DNA of 64,000 nucleotides, from the NCBI GenBank assembly GCA_026874595.1, contig CM049318.1, forward strand, positions 27,866,956 to 27,930,955, in the 5' to 3' direction. The position numbers were made by a program, and so were the translations under genes. The notes under the pieces were generated by a model. The model saw nothing but the letters and a program-made list of their open reading frames with translations, did not search any database and was not told the origin of the DNA. This stretch comes from Sipunculus nudus (taxonomy: Eukaryota; Annelida; Sipuncula; Golfingiida; Sipunculidae). Shown here piece after piece: positions 13,500 to 25,890 of the stretch (the stretch's first letter is position 1; each line of letters starts with the position of its first letter).

Positions 13500-15539
13500 A
13501 CATACGGGACAAAACTGAGCCTCTCAATGTGTGGTTACGCTTAATTACACATTTGTTTAAGGCGTCCTCTAATTAACCTGGTGTTGCATTGATTAATTAC
13601 GTGTATTACCAAGTATACAGAATATACTGGTCACCCATCCATTCTCTCTCTTTGCAGGAACCAGATGCGTCTGCCTGGCTAGCAAGAAAATGAAAAAAGA
13701 AGAGTTGATTTTTATTGTAATCGGGCTGACGTTTATAACATGGTACGTTATTCAAGAGTATTTTCTAAATCATAAAAAAAATGTTTTAATAATGCACTTG
13801 GCATTGTGTATCACAAAGCAAAAACAAAAACAGTTATTATTGTCTGTGTTAACCACCTATAACTATATTAGGAGACTACAAATAATTTGAAAGCAAGGTT
13901 ATAAGAATTATAAGGCAATCAAGAAAAAGTAAAAATAATTACGCATTCTGTGTTGATATACCTTTGTATAAAATACGTGTTTATAATATTTATTGCATTC
14001 ATTAACTGTAGTTCATATGATTTAACATTTTTCGTGTTAAAGATATTTCGGGACGCTTGCCAAAACATTGTAATATTAACAATATAAACATTAAAAATAC
14101 AATCCCCACTCAGAGAGAGAGAGAGTTCTAATTAGCGACTTCACAGATCAGACACATCGTATGTTAATTAATTCTCAACCGCTGGTAATATAAATTTCAT
14201 TTCTTATTTTACAGATCTATTCTCCGTACCCTTCCTTACCCGATACTCATCACGCCATTAAGGAATATTTTGACACGGAATCAGAGATTAGTTTGACCGT
14301 CGCGGTATTTGGACTTAATCGCCGATCATGATTTCTAGATCGATTTCTATGCAGGCATTTCGTTTTCGATTGAAGATTTGTATACATAGAAACAATACGT
14401 TTGGCTATGGGACTGGAATACGTTTGAATTGCTCACCAATGCTATAACAGCCATACAAACATTGTACAAGACACTTGTTGCATCCCCTGTGTTGTATGGA
14501 TATTATATGTTGCTGCGAATTCATATATTTTATTTTGTAAAGCAGACAAGTATTATTTTTATGATACAGAATTACTACACAAGAGGACCTGGACTCACAA
14601 GAGATAAACAAATACCTGAGAACACACAAATAATTCATCGAAAATATATTCTTAACGTTCACCGGATATCAAACACACACAAAAAAAAAAGAAAAACAGA
14701 ACACTCAGCGCATCGTGTATGTTCTATTCTTATAGGCATTTTGGTATGTGCAGATTAGAGACAGTTCAATTTCATTGATAGCATATTCAAAGAAAACTGA
14801 AATTCTTGCAAGCAAAACAAAACATTTGCCTCAATTATGAAAACTCAATGCTAAACGTTAACAATGGAATTTATTTAATTTTGAGAAAACGACTCGGAAC
14901 TGTGTGAGGTGTTCACGAACTGTGTATAGCAAACGTAAGCTATATCATTTACGTGCATATATTAGCTAATGCTTTTTGTATTTGCTCTTTTTTTCACAGA
15001 CTGTTCTTTACAACTAAATAAAAATGTGTTTCCTTAAAAAAATGTGTTTTCATTTCGCCTCGAAGGTTTCATCATATTTAAAGGATACAAGTATAAATAT
15101 GATTTCAGCCACGATCCTTGCAGTTAACCACCTTCTTTAAGAAATGCTTTTATATTTTTTTGCATATCTATTAACACTCTATTAAAAATGTATGGACATA
15201 TGACGTAATTAATTTTTCCCTAACATATATTAGGACATCCTATACTCGTTTTATTAAAATAAAACTGCATTGAAGGTTCTATAAAGAACCCTACACATGG
15301 GTTCCACCAAGAAACTTTTAAGGTTCTCCACTCAGTCCATCGTGAAGAACCTTAGAGGGTTCTTCGCAGAACCTCTTCAGAGGTCTTTTTTAACCTTAAA
15401 GGTTCCATAAAAGAACCTTCGAAAGGTTCTAAAAGGAACCCCACTTGAAGGTTCTAGCTGGAACCTTAAAAGGTTCCCCACTTAGTCCACTCTGAAGAAC
15501 CCTTTTGGGTTCTAGTAGGAACCCTTTTTTCTTAGAGTG
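12147..15539. mobile_element. 3.4-kb TIR element with GGTTC-palindrome arms
   Basis: Termini are CACTCTAAG at 12147 and CTTAGAGTG ending at 15539, flanked by TA on both sides (12145-12146 and 15540-15541). Both arms (12147-12330 and about 15270-15539) are packed with GGTTCT/AGAACC and GGTTCC/GGAACC inverted pairs, so each arm can fold on itself. The interior has only short open frames, a (TA) tract at 13447-13497, and a degenerate internal tandem copy (about 12950-13150 versus 13500-13690, sharing CTCTCAATGT and CTCTAATTAAC). No transposase is recognised. Probably non-autonomous or decayed. Confidence 0.72.
13447..13497. repeat. (TA)n microsatellite
   Basis: About 25 uninterrupted TA units inside the 12147-15539 element. 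Confidence 0.95.
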
Positions 15540-15603
15540 TACATACAGACTGAAAGATGAATTACAGCTGTTCACTCCAAACACCTCTATTATCACTAAG
15601 CCA

Positions 15604-16955
15604 TAACCATTGGATTGACTGATAATGCTTGAAATGACGAATACATGAATGGCAAACATTTGAAATAAATACATGTATATCATTGTTTTTCAGCTGCTTC
15701 TAACTAAGTATATGTCAACTGAGCTTTAGCGAAGACTCTGCGTCCGTCGTCCGTCCGTCTGCTTGCCGGCGCGTTTGGATACTGTTTGACCTACAGATTT
15801 AATTCCACATATAGTACATACAGTTATAGTCTCTTTAAATTCCCCTGTACACCTGTTTTTTTTCGCGTTGATTGTTTGGTAAGGCAAACAAGCCCAATAT
15901 TTTTTAACCAGGGGCAGAAAGCGGAAAATGCATATATAACTGATGTAGAAAACAATGATTTACGTAATGTGATTTTCCTGCAAACAAGATAAAACATGAT
16001 TTGAGAAGGCCTAGACTTGGCGACATTTTCTACACTATTGATTTGTATTGATTAACTGTAAATAATTAATAGTTTGCATTATAGTTTAATTGATTTTCCT
16101 TATTAGCCCAATGAACCCCCTTTTGGGGTATATTTGGATTCCTTTGATGCCATAGGAATTGTACAAATCTTCTCTGAGTTTAACATGACATTACCCATCT
16201 ATTAAAAATTAAAAAAAAGGAATTATATAAAATGTCTAGTTCACACAATAAACTGAAAGATAACTATAAAATAATCCTGCACTGCAAAATTTTCTAAAAC
16301 CATAAACAGAACAGTGGTTTAGGTAATTATGATTTTTCATGCCATCATGAATTTTAACCCATATCATGTGACAAAGCAGACTGGCAGTCTCTTCCAATTT
16401 ACTGTACCGTGATACCAATATGTTCCTGCAGACCTGCTCATTTCTGTATAAAGGTATTTTTTGTTTGATGTGATTGGTTTACATTATAAGATGAAAAGAT
16501 TGAAATTCTCACCTGTTACAATTAATTTATATTAGCACCTTCCATAATAAACTGTTCAGGTATTATGAAGCTCTCAAAATTTATCATGATCTGGTAGCGT
16601 TTGATCACAGAACCCTCCTGTTCCTCTGTTTTCACAGGAGGGCAAAACATGCTCATTCCATACACCTTAAGGGGCATTACTTCAATTCCTTATTTTTAGC
16701 ATACATATAAATTTAAATATGACTTGCGGAGAGATAATTGATAAGCAGTGCTTAACTGTTGAAGTTTTTCATTTATTAAACATCTGAGCAGAGGATGGAG
16801 AAGATTAAAAATGCTGCATTGAGATATTTCTTTTTTTTTAATTTTAAATTGGATTCAGTTAAATATGAATTGAAGTTACAGGCTCAGTGAAGAAAAGAAC
16901 CTCAGTAAATATTATACATACATAATTTTATATATTATATATAAATATATATATA

Positions 16956-17004
<49 letters not shown>

Positions 17005-17699
17005 GTACAGCATTTTAAGCCACAAGTAAGAGTAATCCACTTTTTTATTCCATAAATTGTTAAATAAAAACTTAAAATTTCAGTTTCTATGTAGATAGAA
17101 TCATGATAAAGAAAAAGCAAAACAAAAAACACTTTAAGATATTGTCATGCAGTTTAATATTAGTTCATTAAGAAGTGGATCACAGTTACTGGCTTAAAAT
17201 AGTTTACCTTTAAAAAATGTTTTTTTAATGTTTCAAAATCATGTGAAAATGAACGAAAAATTCAAAGAATTGTACACTATAAGAAAGATTACTGTACCAG
17301 GTTTAAAGTAATGTATACTTTATGGGGTCTTACATGAATTTAAACCACTTTTGAATTGAATTTAAATATAGGGGTTTCAAAAAGTGTTCCTACCTTATAG
17401 TTTTTATTTCTAATCTTAGTGAATGTGGTTTTGCAGGTGAAGTAAAAGAGGCTACAGAGTTATAGATTGTAAGAAAATGTAATTATATTTTGTTTTAATA
17501 ATGTTTGATACTGATATTCAAAGTTTCAGATTTCAATTAGTCATAACTTCGTAACTTCGAAGTATTCCTTATGTGTCATTCCACATATAATACACTCCAA
17601 GAACAAGATCTAGAAAATTCTAGAAGAAATTAAACCAAATTTCAACAAGTAATGTTCTTCATTGTGTTCAGTTTAAACTGAATAAAAAGCAACTAGTAA
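15604..17699. other. Non-coding stretch with TA repeat and a small hairpin
   Basis: Contains CTGAGCTTTAGCG followed by CGTCCGTCGTCC at 15720-15765, which resembles the tail of the 19612-type repeats in reverse; a perfect inverted repeat CCCTCCTGT/ACAGGAGGG (16613-16621 and 16634-16642); and a (TA)n tract at 16930-17001. No gene seen. Confidence 0.5.
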
Positions 17700-18060
17700 A
17701 TTGGTAAAACATGTTTGACCTTTGAAAACGTGATTTAAAAAATGGGACAAAAAGGCGTTTAAAGATATAAAGAAGTTTCAAGTTGAAACAGGTTTATTAG
17801 TATTTAAAACGTGTTTAGAGGTGTTTTGATGGAAAACATGTTTCAATACCCAACATGTGAAAATAAACTTGTTTCAAAAAACAATACCGTTTGGAAGGAA
17901 AAAGCTTTGAAACGGGTGTAATAGTAAAACATGTTTAGTTGAATTTGAAATATGTTTAGAGCTATTTGAAACACATTTTACAGTGAAATATGTTGAGAAT
18001 ATTGTGACGTGATTAAAAAAATTGGACAAACAGGCGTTTCAATCTAATGAACGAAACGTG
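17700..18060. repeat. Cluster of AAACATGTTT-like semi-palindromes
   Basis: About ten variants of AAACATGTTT, AAACGTGTTT, AAACAGGTTT and AAATATGTTT occur at 20-40-bp spacing. A longer unit, a run of A's then GGACAAA-AGGCGTTT, occurs twice (about 17735 and 18015). Such arrays are common as subterminal repeats of DNA transposons, but the ends are not located. Confidence 0.5.
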
Positions 18061-18623
18061 TCTCCAGCTTTTACAGTGATGGCAGCTGTGTCTCATCAAT
18101 GATTTACCAAAAGCAAAAGTAAAATTTCCTCGTTCTTAAACATGGAATTTTGTTTGGATAACATTTACTTAATAATCTGATATGTGGCTCTAAAATGTAT
18201 CCACTCTGAAAGGGGGTAACTGCTTTATTATCAATGATGGCCTGCATCCTGCATCCGTTTCAGCTTAAAGAATATGAATATAAAGGAAACGGTACCTCCC
18301 ATTGGTACGAAAACACGTGTATTAAAAAACCGTGTTTTTTTTCTAGCACTCCGAAGAAAAAAAACCTAAAATTTTTCAATGGGTGATTTGTCAGCACATG
18401 ATGGAATACTGCTTGGAATCAGTAACCGTTAGAGCAAGGCCTTTGATCACGAATCATTCTTGATGAGTAAAAGCTTTGATGTAAAAAGCCGCCGGAGGGT
18501 GATTCATCAACTTCAAAGAACAAGCAGATGCAAATGAAAATTGTAAGATTTATATTCAGACTTCAAGGGGCATGCGATCAAATGACAAAAAAAAATATAA
18601 AGCGAGAATCTGCATTCAAATGA

Positions 18624-18880
18624 ATGCAAGCCTCCGCATTTAATTTTTCGGCCCAAATTCCCATGTTCATCCGTGAATAAGTGACGGTACATTTGTGAAT
18701 ATTTCTTGATTAAATTCCTGAATCCTGATCATGTGCCGGACAAAACACCAAAATCTAATCGATTCTGACCTGGCACATTATAGAAATCGCCTAAATATTT
18801 CATGATATTCCGTTCATTATTGCGCGAGTTATTTTGAGAACAAACACACTCAAAAACACACGTACGAGGGTGAACGCATG
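18624..18880 (-). repeat. Dispersed repeat family, copy 1
   Basis: Read on the minus strand, this matches 57741-58013: GCGTTCACC, a GTGTGTTTGTTC block, GAACGGAAT-TCAT, TTTGGTGT, CACATGATC-GG and a closing CGGAGGCTTGC. Diverged, with small indels. Confidence 0.6.
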
Positions 18881-19611
18881 TATATATCGTCCTGGCGGAG
18901 GCAATAAAATTAAAATGGACAGCCTTGTTATAATCACAGAAGCACTACTTACTATTACCTACGAGCATGCGCACTGCGCGTAACGGTTGTCTGCTGGTTT
19001 AGGGTCCAGTGTGATATCAATCTGCGTTTTTCAAGTGAAACTAGATACACACGAGAGACTTCGGTAGAAACCTCATCATAATAGATATCTTTACCATTTT
19101 TATTAATTGGGGATTTAACAAAATATATATTTCTTGTCGATCTAATCGAACCGAACACTCAGTTTCATTGTTCGCTGTCGTTGAATACTTTCAAAACGAA
19201 TTCGGTTCACGTTTGTTCGCAATGTTCTCTAAAATTGCCGTGTGTAAAATACTATGCAATTTTAAAGGTTATTATTCCTACAGTGACATAGGCGATATGA
19301 GAAAAAAAATGTTTAATGTACATATTTATTGAGTAATTTTACGTTTTTACTGACTTGCACAGAGGTTAGACCGAGCACAGCCGAACGGCCTTCGGCAATG
19401 GCCGGAATGCGTGCACCGTGGTCACTCAACCTCACACACTCGTGCGATTGTATAAGGCCACGAAACAAAATAAATAAAAAAATGAAAAGTATGATTCACA
19501 GGACAAACCCTAATTCAAGGTCCCCATTTCAGGAACAGGGATAGGGTGGGGTCGGGTGCTGTGGTGGCGGGGGTTTCAGGCCTCAAAATTTGTCTGATAC
19601 GAAAAAAATAA

Positions 19612-21293
19612 ACAAGGGACCCATGGGTCACGTCGCTCAGCTGAATTTTGGAAAAATATTAGCAACTGCAAAATATTTTTATTTCTCTTGGTTTTTATGT
19701 ATATAAGCATTTGAAAAGCTTAAGAGGAAAAGCCCTGCTAAAATGAAACGTTGTAAATTATAGAATAATGGTCATGAGCTCAAGCATATGCACTGTGTAA
19801 TAAATGAAACCTGTGGCCTGAAACCATTTAATTATGCACCAAGGGAAAAAAATTGGGCCTAAAGTAAGTGTTATATAAAAGTTAAATGAAGGTGTGAAGG
19901 TAATTATGTTTTAAAAAAGTTAAATATATTGCCATATGAGTTAAAAATTAATCCAACAAAGCTTGATCAATATTCCTGATTTTAAAACTAAGTTTAACAG
20001 TGTTATTCACACCTAGGCCCGGCCAACTTTAAAAGATATGAATGAAATGCTACAAAGTTTTTATATCTTCTTAAATCTAGTCTGTTAGCACTTACATTAG
20101 ATCCTAATATTTTATCAAATTTTAATATTAGGATTAAATTCCTGAACATTTTTTCTTTAAAAAATTTAAAATTGTCCAAGTATCAACAAAAAGAATTAAT
20201 TTAACATTAAAATCATAAGATTCGTCTTGTTTATTTGTCCTGTGTATTGAAGGGGTAAGTGGAAGGAGGGGTCTCTGTTGTTACCGCTCACTGATGAAAA
20301 AAATGTGAAATTATAAGATTCATCTTATTCATAGTACAGGTCTGTCAACAGAATGTAGGGAGGGGGAGAGAAAGGTTCCTTGTGGTATTAACTGCAGACA
20401 GCCTGATAAAGCTCAACAAGAGAGAGGGCTTGCCCCAGTGAGGGGATTACATAACAAGAGCCTGGGGAGCATAGGGAGCTTCACTGAATGACCTACAGGG
20501 ACCAAATTGGGCTGCTTGACAATGTAAGGGAATACATCAAGAGCCTCCAAAAAATTCAATAACTAGCCTAATTTTGCAGCTTTAATTTTCTAATTTCAGA
20601 TTTTAACATATTAAATCCTCATGTGTACATGCTTTGAAAATAAAATCCACAGTAATTACAGGAAAAACGTGCCGTGGCCAAATTTGGGCAACATTTAAGG
20701 TACTGATTTTATATTTATGCTAATAACTTAAATAAATTGCAAAATTCAGGTTTAATTTTAGGTATACAATTGAATCTTGACGGACAAATTACAAAATTCA
20801 GGTCTTATATTAGGAATACAATTGAATCTTGATTTAATAAAATTTTATCCCTGAAAAAAAGTCTCTAACATCAGCAATTCTTATGTTAAGTGAGTAAATA
20901 TATTTCCTAATTTTTTACAAGGTGCATTTTGTTTGGGCCCATAACTTTAACAAATTACGCAATACTGACCTAATTTTTGGTATGTACTTAGGAAATGTAT
21001 AGGAAAATATGAATGTATACTATGAACAAATTCAGATTACTGGTTTTGATATTAGGCAGTCTTGAATTGTTACAATAGGTTTTTAATGGAAAAGGGAGGT
21101 TTTTTCTTAATATCTCAAAGGAACGAAGTCTTAGTGACCCAATTTTAAGTATGGTAAGAGATTTTGGGGACATCTAACTGTTTGCAAAACTTTGGATACA
21201 TAGGTCCAACGATTTCAAAACGTGCCCTGTTAACGGACGGACGGCCGGACGGACGGACGACGGACAAATGACTTATAGTCAGCTGTGCTAAAA
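19612..21293 (+). repeat. Interspersed element with GCTCAGCTGA head and inverted tail, copy 1
   Basis: Begins CAAGGGACCCATGGGTCACG then CGCTCAGCTGA, and ends at a CGGACGGACGG stretch followed by AGTCAGCTGTGCTAAAA. Head and tail are roughly inverted repeats of one another. Similar heads occur at 22992, 41672 and 63199. No transposase frame is seen. Confidence 0.5.
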
Positions 21294-21771
21294 AGGTTGC
21301 GGCGGCAGAAAAATGGATACGGACCCTCTGTATGGTGTCCCTATGGGTCCGCTGCTGCTACTTACGAGGTATGTATATTTTTGTTTCCTCATCAGGAACA
21401 GTTTCCTTGCAACGTGGATTTAATTAATCTTTCAAGTGTTCCTCACATCAACCTAATCTTTATACGTCAAACGATAAAATCAAGTCAAATATCATTGAAA
21501 ACTTGAATCCCCCGCGTCTTTTACCGGTTCGCAATGTAAACATCATCACTGACCAGGTCTTCAAGGTTAACATACCGGGATATTAATTTCTTGCCACGAG
21601 CACAGCACCACAAAATAAATGTAAAAACATATTTATACATACCTTATTGAGAGAGTTTCCCACTGAAAACCTATATTTTTTGTTAACTTTTAGAATAAAA
21701 AATTGAGCCAACATTCCACATCTCACTTAATATATCTCCCAAATCCCGGTAAAAAGCCCGGTTTATCAGCT

Positions 21772-21780
<9 letters not shown>

Positions 21781-21837
<57 letters not shown>
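21781..21837. repeat. (TA)n microsatellite
   Basis: About 28 TA units. Flanking DNA shows no gene. Confidence 0.95.
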
Positions 21838-21838
<1 letters not shown>

Positions 21839-22706
21839 GTGAATAGACCTGCGCTTCAAAGAGCTAACATCAAACAAGGTATACATAGTTAAACAGAGAA
21901 AAAGCCATCTAAAGCGGATTTAAACCCATATAAATTTTATGGCATTGGTCGTCTCATTTTTTATTTTGTTAAGTAGCTGACTTCAGTAAGAATTTATCTG
22001 GATATTATGAAAACAGCGGAAATCCGGCCAAATTATGAACGGCAAAATTAAGTTCACTCTGCTAAATTACACCGAGTTATCGCTGAAAAAGGCAAATGTT
22101 TAATCCTTACATCAAGTTCTGACTGAATCATTCATAAAAACGAAAGTGGACCTAGACCTAGTCCGATAAATATGGTTTTACCATTTTGATAAAATGTCAT
22201 GAAAACAGTCACTATTTCATTTCTCTCACTGACCTGCCCTGTATGGAGGCGCAGGCACATTAGCCTTTGTAAAGAAAAGCTAGCAATGTTGTTATGTAAA
22301 TACATTCAGTACTCCTGAGGGCAATATGGGTACAAGTGACAAATACAAATCGGTTAAAAGCTACTGATATGGCCAAATAATTTATCGTCGTCTGACAATT
22401 CTGTACAGATATTCTGCCAGATGATATCCGCATTTTCGCTCCTCGGAGTTTCCAGTATGTAGTACATACATATGCGGGTTTATGCAGGCCGAAAAGTTGT
22501 TTTATGCAATGCATTTCTCAAATAGTTCCAACTGGTGATAGACTGTTTTACATAAATCGCAATTATTTGGTAACCCTGTCTACTGACAAAAGATGGTCAT
22601 TGATTATAAATATATAAAAATAAATCATTTTTTTTAGTTGGCTACCTTTTTGGTTATCCCTTATGTTTATTTGCATGTTGAATGCGGGCTGACTTCTTGG
22701 TAAAAG

Positions 22707-22840
22707 TGCGGGGCGGTTGTGGGTCGATTTATTCTCTATAGGTGCGGGGCGGGTTTTCACAGCTGCGGGCGGGGCGGTTGCGGGCTGAAAGTTTGTTTTG
22801 CGGGGCGGGTGCGGGCTCTAAATTCCGGCCCGCGCAGGGC
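22707..22840 (+). repeat. GC-rich GCGGGGCGGGTGCGGG repeat
   Basis: Irregular units of GCGGGGCGG and GTGCGGGC stand out sharply from the AT-rich surroundings. Many runs of three or four Gs give potential for G-quadruplexes on the plus strand. Confidence 0.7.
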
Positions 22841-22991
22841 TCTAGTATGTACATACTGGCAATTGGCTATTTCCAAGAACGGGAATTTAAGTTCGCATAA
22901 TTACGCCCTGCTTAATTATAAATACTAAATGATTTTCAGCGCCCTGTCCTCTAAAATTCTGTGACAAAGTCGGGAGTCGGACCATCAGGGA

Positions 22992-24360
22992 AACTAGTGG
23001 CCCGTGGGTCATGACGCTCAGTTGAAGATATTCATTACTTGAAGCCATAGCAAATAAATATATTGATTTAATCTGAGGTTTCCAGGAACATTTTCTCCGT
23101 CTGCATGTAAACTTTGAACATATTTGATTTAAATGTTAAAACTACAGCTCAGCCAAAGGTCATAGTTCTGAGCAATAGATTCAGAAGTAACGAATGCTGT
23201 CTGTGAACCCCTACTTAGTAAATTTAGATCACAGAGATTTCTGTTTCGATCTCCTGAAAACCTCATCATGTATTGAGTAGAAGCTATATAAGTGTGTCTA
23301 ACATGTATAGTTTTTATGCTTTGCGAATGGAAGGAATAACCACTGTCATTTAAACACAAGTAAAATGCAGGCAAATTGAGAATTACAGGTGACGCCTATA
23401 ATCTTCCCTTGCTGTTAAAAATGTTCAAGTCCAATAATCACACCAAACGTCATAAGGCATACTTCTAGCATTTCCCGGTAAATCTGGCCTACTGCATGTA
23501 TTTTAATGGTAAGGGTCTTAACCTAAGAGGTCCTATATGACCCTATTTTCGGAATCCTTCGTAAGCTGTCAGGGCGTGTCTGCTTGTCAAGTTTGAATAA
23601 CGGATATACTTTGTATCTGATGAATACAGATTGAGGGTTGTAATATTTCATCCTAGAAATCCTACACGTTATAATCCGTAGGGATCACTGAGAATCACAC
23701 ATGCTGTTCCTGTGAACGATGTTTTCTCCCTGATTTTTTTTTTTACTAATGATGTTTTCTAACATGTCTTCATTCCTATAAAGTGGAGTATATATCATAG
23801 TGACCTAATGTTAGCTTTCCAACGAGCAATTTTCAGGTCATTTAAGCAAATCACGTTTGAATATCCCAGACATTTCGGTTAAGATTTGACCTTACTGAAA
23901 TTAAGACGGTTGTCCCAAATCGGTCATCCACAAAAATGCAACTATACCAACGCGTGGAAGCAGAAATTAACCGGTATTCTCACCTGCCTGTACCATCATT
24001 TGGAGTTCTTCATGATCAATAAGCATTCAAACTTTCAAATACATAAACCATTAATTTTTTCGAACCATTTGCTTTATTGGAATTTTCACTGACAACAGTC
24101 TTTAACTTCTTAGCTGATAACAACATGTTTTTTTTCGCCATAACTTGGAGACTATTGGTCACAGTGACCTGCCCCTTTGGCGCTAAAGAGGCCTGTAAAG
24201 TTTAAACTTCCTGCATCTTACGGTTACGATCTGTGCCCTAGCTGTTAATAACTGAGGGATGGATGAACTCCCAGACGGCCCTAAGGATCGACAGACCGAT
24301 ATACGACGGATAAAGGGCCATCGATATAACTCCGATGACTAAACAGTCAGCTGAGCTAAA
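22992..24360 (+). repeat. Interspersed element with GCTCAGTTGA head and inverted tail, copy 2
   Basis: The head is ACTAGTGGCCCGTGGGTCAT then GACGCTCAGTTGA; the tail ACAGTCAGCTGAGCTAAAA ends at 24360. The interior has diverged GGTCA-AGTGACCT and GTTACGATCTGTGCC segments also found in the 41672 copy. No coding capacity is visible. Confidence 0.5.
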
Positions 24361-25609
24361 ATAACATCCTGGCTTTAAACTCTGACGGTTTCTAAATTAT
24401 ACAATTGCACAAGTGTCATAAAGGAACTCAAGAGCTCAACTATTGTAATCTCATAAGTATAAATCGGAATTAAAATGATATAATTATTACCATCGTTACA
24501 ACCACAGTACATGGAAGTCCACTGAAAATGATAATATTTCTGGGAAGGTCTTGTGTACTTAACCGCTACGGTCTTTATATAGACAGGCTGCTCTGACGTC
24601 ACGTAACTCTGATTGATGACAGGGTCTAAACTGACACTTAGGTGGATAAAAGGACGGATTGCCACCCCGGTATTCTATATAGCCTGTGTCATGGCTTTTC
24701 TGAGCGTCATGGGTCTCCTCCGTCTTCTGTGAAGACGCATCGAATTTTTCATCTCCCCCACACATTGCCCATTTATTGTGGATATAAAAACTCTACAGGG
24801 AATTATAAAAGCTTCCTCTAAACAAGGGCAACAATATTACATGTTGAGGTGGGAAACCCTTCTGGTTTTGCTTTGTCTTATACTTCTTAATAGGGGTTTA
24901 ATGTAGTAATGTTCTCATAGCTTTTGAATTTCAATATGATGCCAGTGAACCATAAACATGCCCGAAGCTATACATTCTCTAATTCATAGGGTAATTTTAG
25001 ATATAAAGGTATATACGAACATTTGGGAACAATACATAGCACGGAAGCATTGGATTGTTACAGACCATGTCATACAGACTGTTCCCATGCAATGCAGATT
25101 AAGCCTCGCTGAGCCAATCGAATCATGATTATAAACTGAAGTTTTACACACCAAAATCAGAACACTGACCACCTTCATAATTTATTGGAGCCCATTTTCA
25201 ACGCACGGTGGTGCTACACAATGAGATTTTATCTATGAGTCACAGCAACTTGTTTGTTTATCATTTTTGATTTTCACCATTGACGGTCTCGTCAACGGTT
25301 CGGATGATCCAACCTTTAACAAATCAGAGATTAAGCCAAACCCTTTACTGTTCAGATTTTTTTCAGATTTTGGACTGAGTCTTCATGGCACTCCAGGTCA
25401 GATCCCGCAAAGTTTTCATTACATCTTTGGCAAATTGTCACAAGTCACTTCAGAAAGAGTTTTTCTTAATTAAATATGCAATGTATTTAAGCCTAAGAAA
25501 ATCTAGCCGAACACGGGAGTACTCGGTCATTCTCAGGCCGTTCCTAGTGACCCTCAGGGCAGACAGAAATGAAGGTTGATTCGTGATATATGTCTGACCG
25601 GCTGTTAGG
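24361..25609. other. Non-coding stretch, no gene seen
   Basis: Short frames only, the longest 96 codons on the minus strand at 24375-24665, without homology or splice support. Confidence 0.5.
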
Positions 25610-25832
25610 TTCATTCTCCTTGGTGTGTGTTTGTGTGTTTGTTCACAACAAAAGTCACGCAGAATGAAGAATCAATTATCTTGATTCAGGACCGCCATCA
25701 AGGATTTTATATTTATAAATGTAGAGTCACTATGCACGAAACAAATCTGGGAATATGGGCCGAATAAGTGAATGCAAACGCGGTTTTGGGAGCATACCAC
25801 AATAGGGGACCTCCACAGGGCAGAGGCGTGCA
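25610..25832 (+). repeat. Dispersed repeat family, copy 2 (internally deleted)
   Basis: Shares TTTGTTCACA, GAATGAAGAATCAATTA, GATTCAGGA-C-CATCAAGG, GGGAATA, and TTTTGGGAGCA-CCACAATAGG with the 57741 copy, but lacks the segment around CACATGATCCGG. Confidence 0.6.
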
Positions 25833-25833
25833 T

Positions 25834-25888
<55 letters not shown>
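25834..25888 (+). repeat. (TA)n(TG)n compound microsatellite
   Basis: About 8 TA units continue into about 19 TG units at the 3' edge of a dispersed repeat. Confidence 0.95.

Positions 25889-25890
<2 letters not shown>

Noticed and set aside
14405-14758. Overlapping 85- and 109-codon frames on both strands
   Set aside because: They lie inside the 12147-15539 element, are low in complexity and match nothing that I recognise.
21285-21367. Possible small exon ending at a GTATGT donor
   Set aside because: A donor-like GAG|GTATGT and an ATG exist, but there is no partner exon and it sits at the edge of a repeat element.
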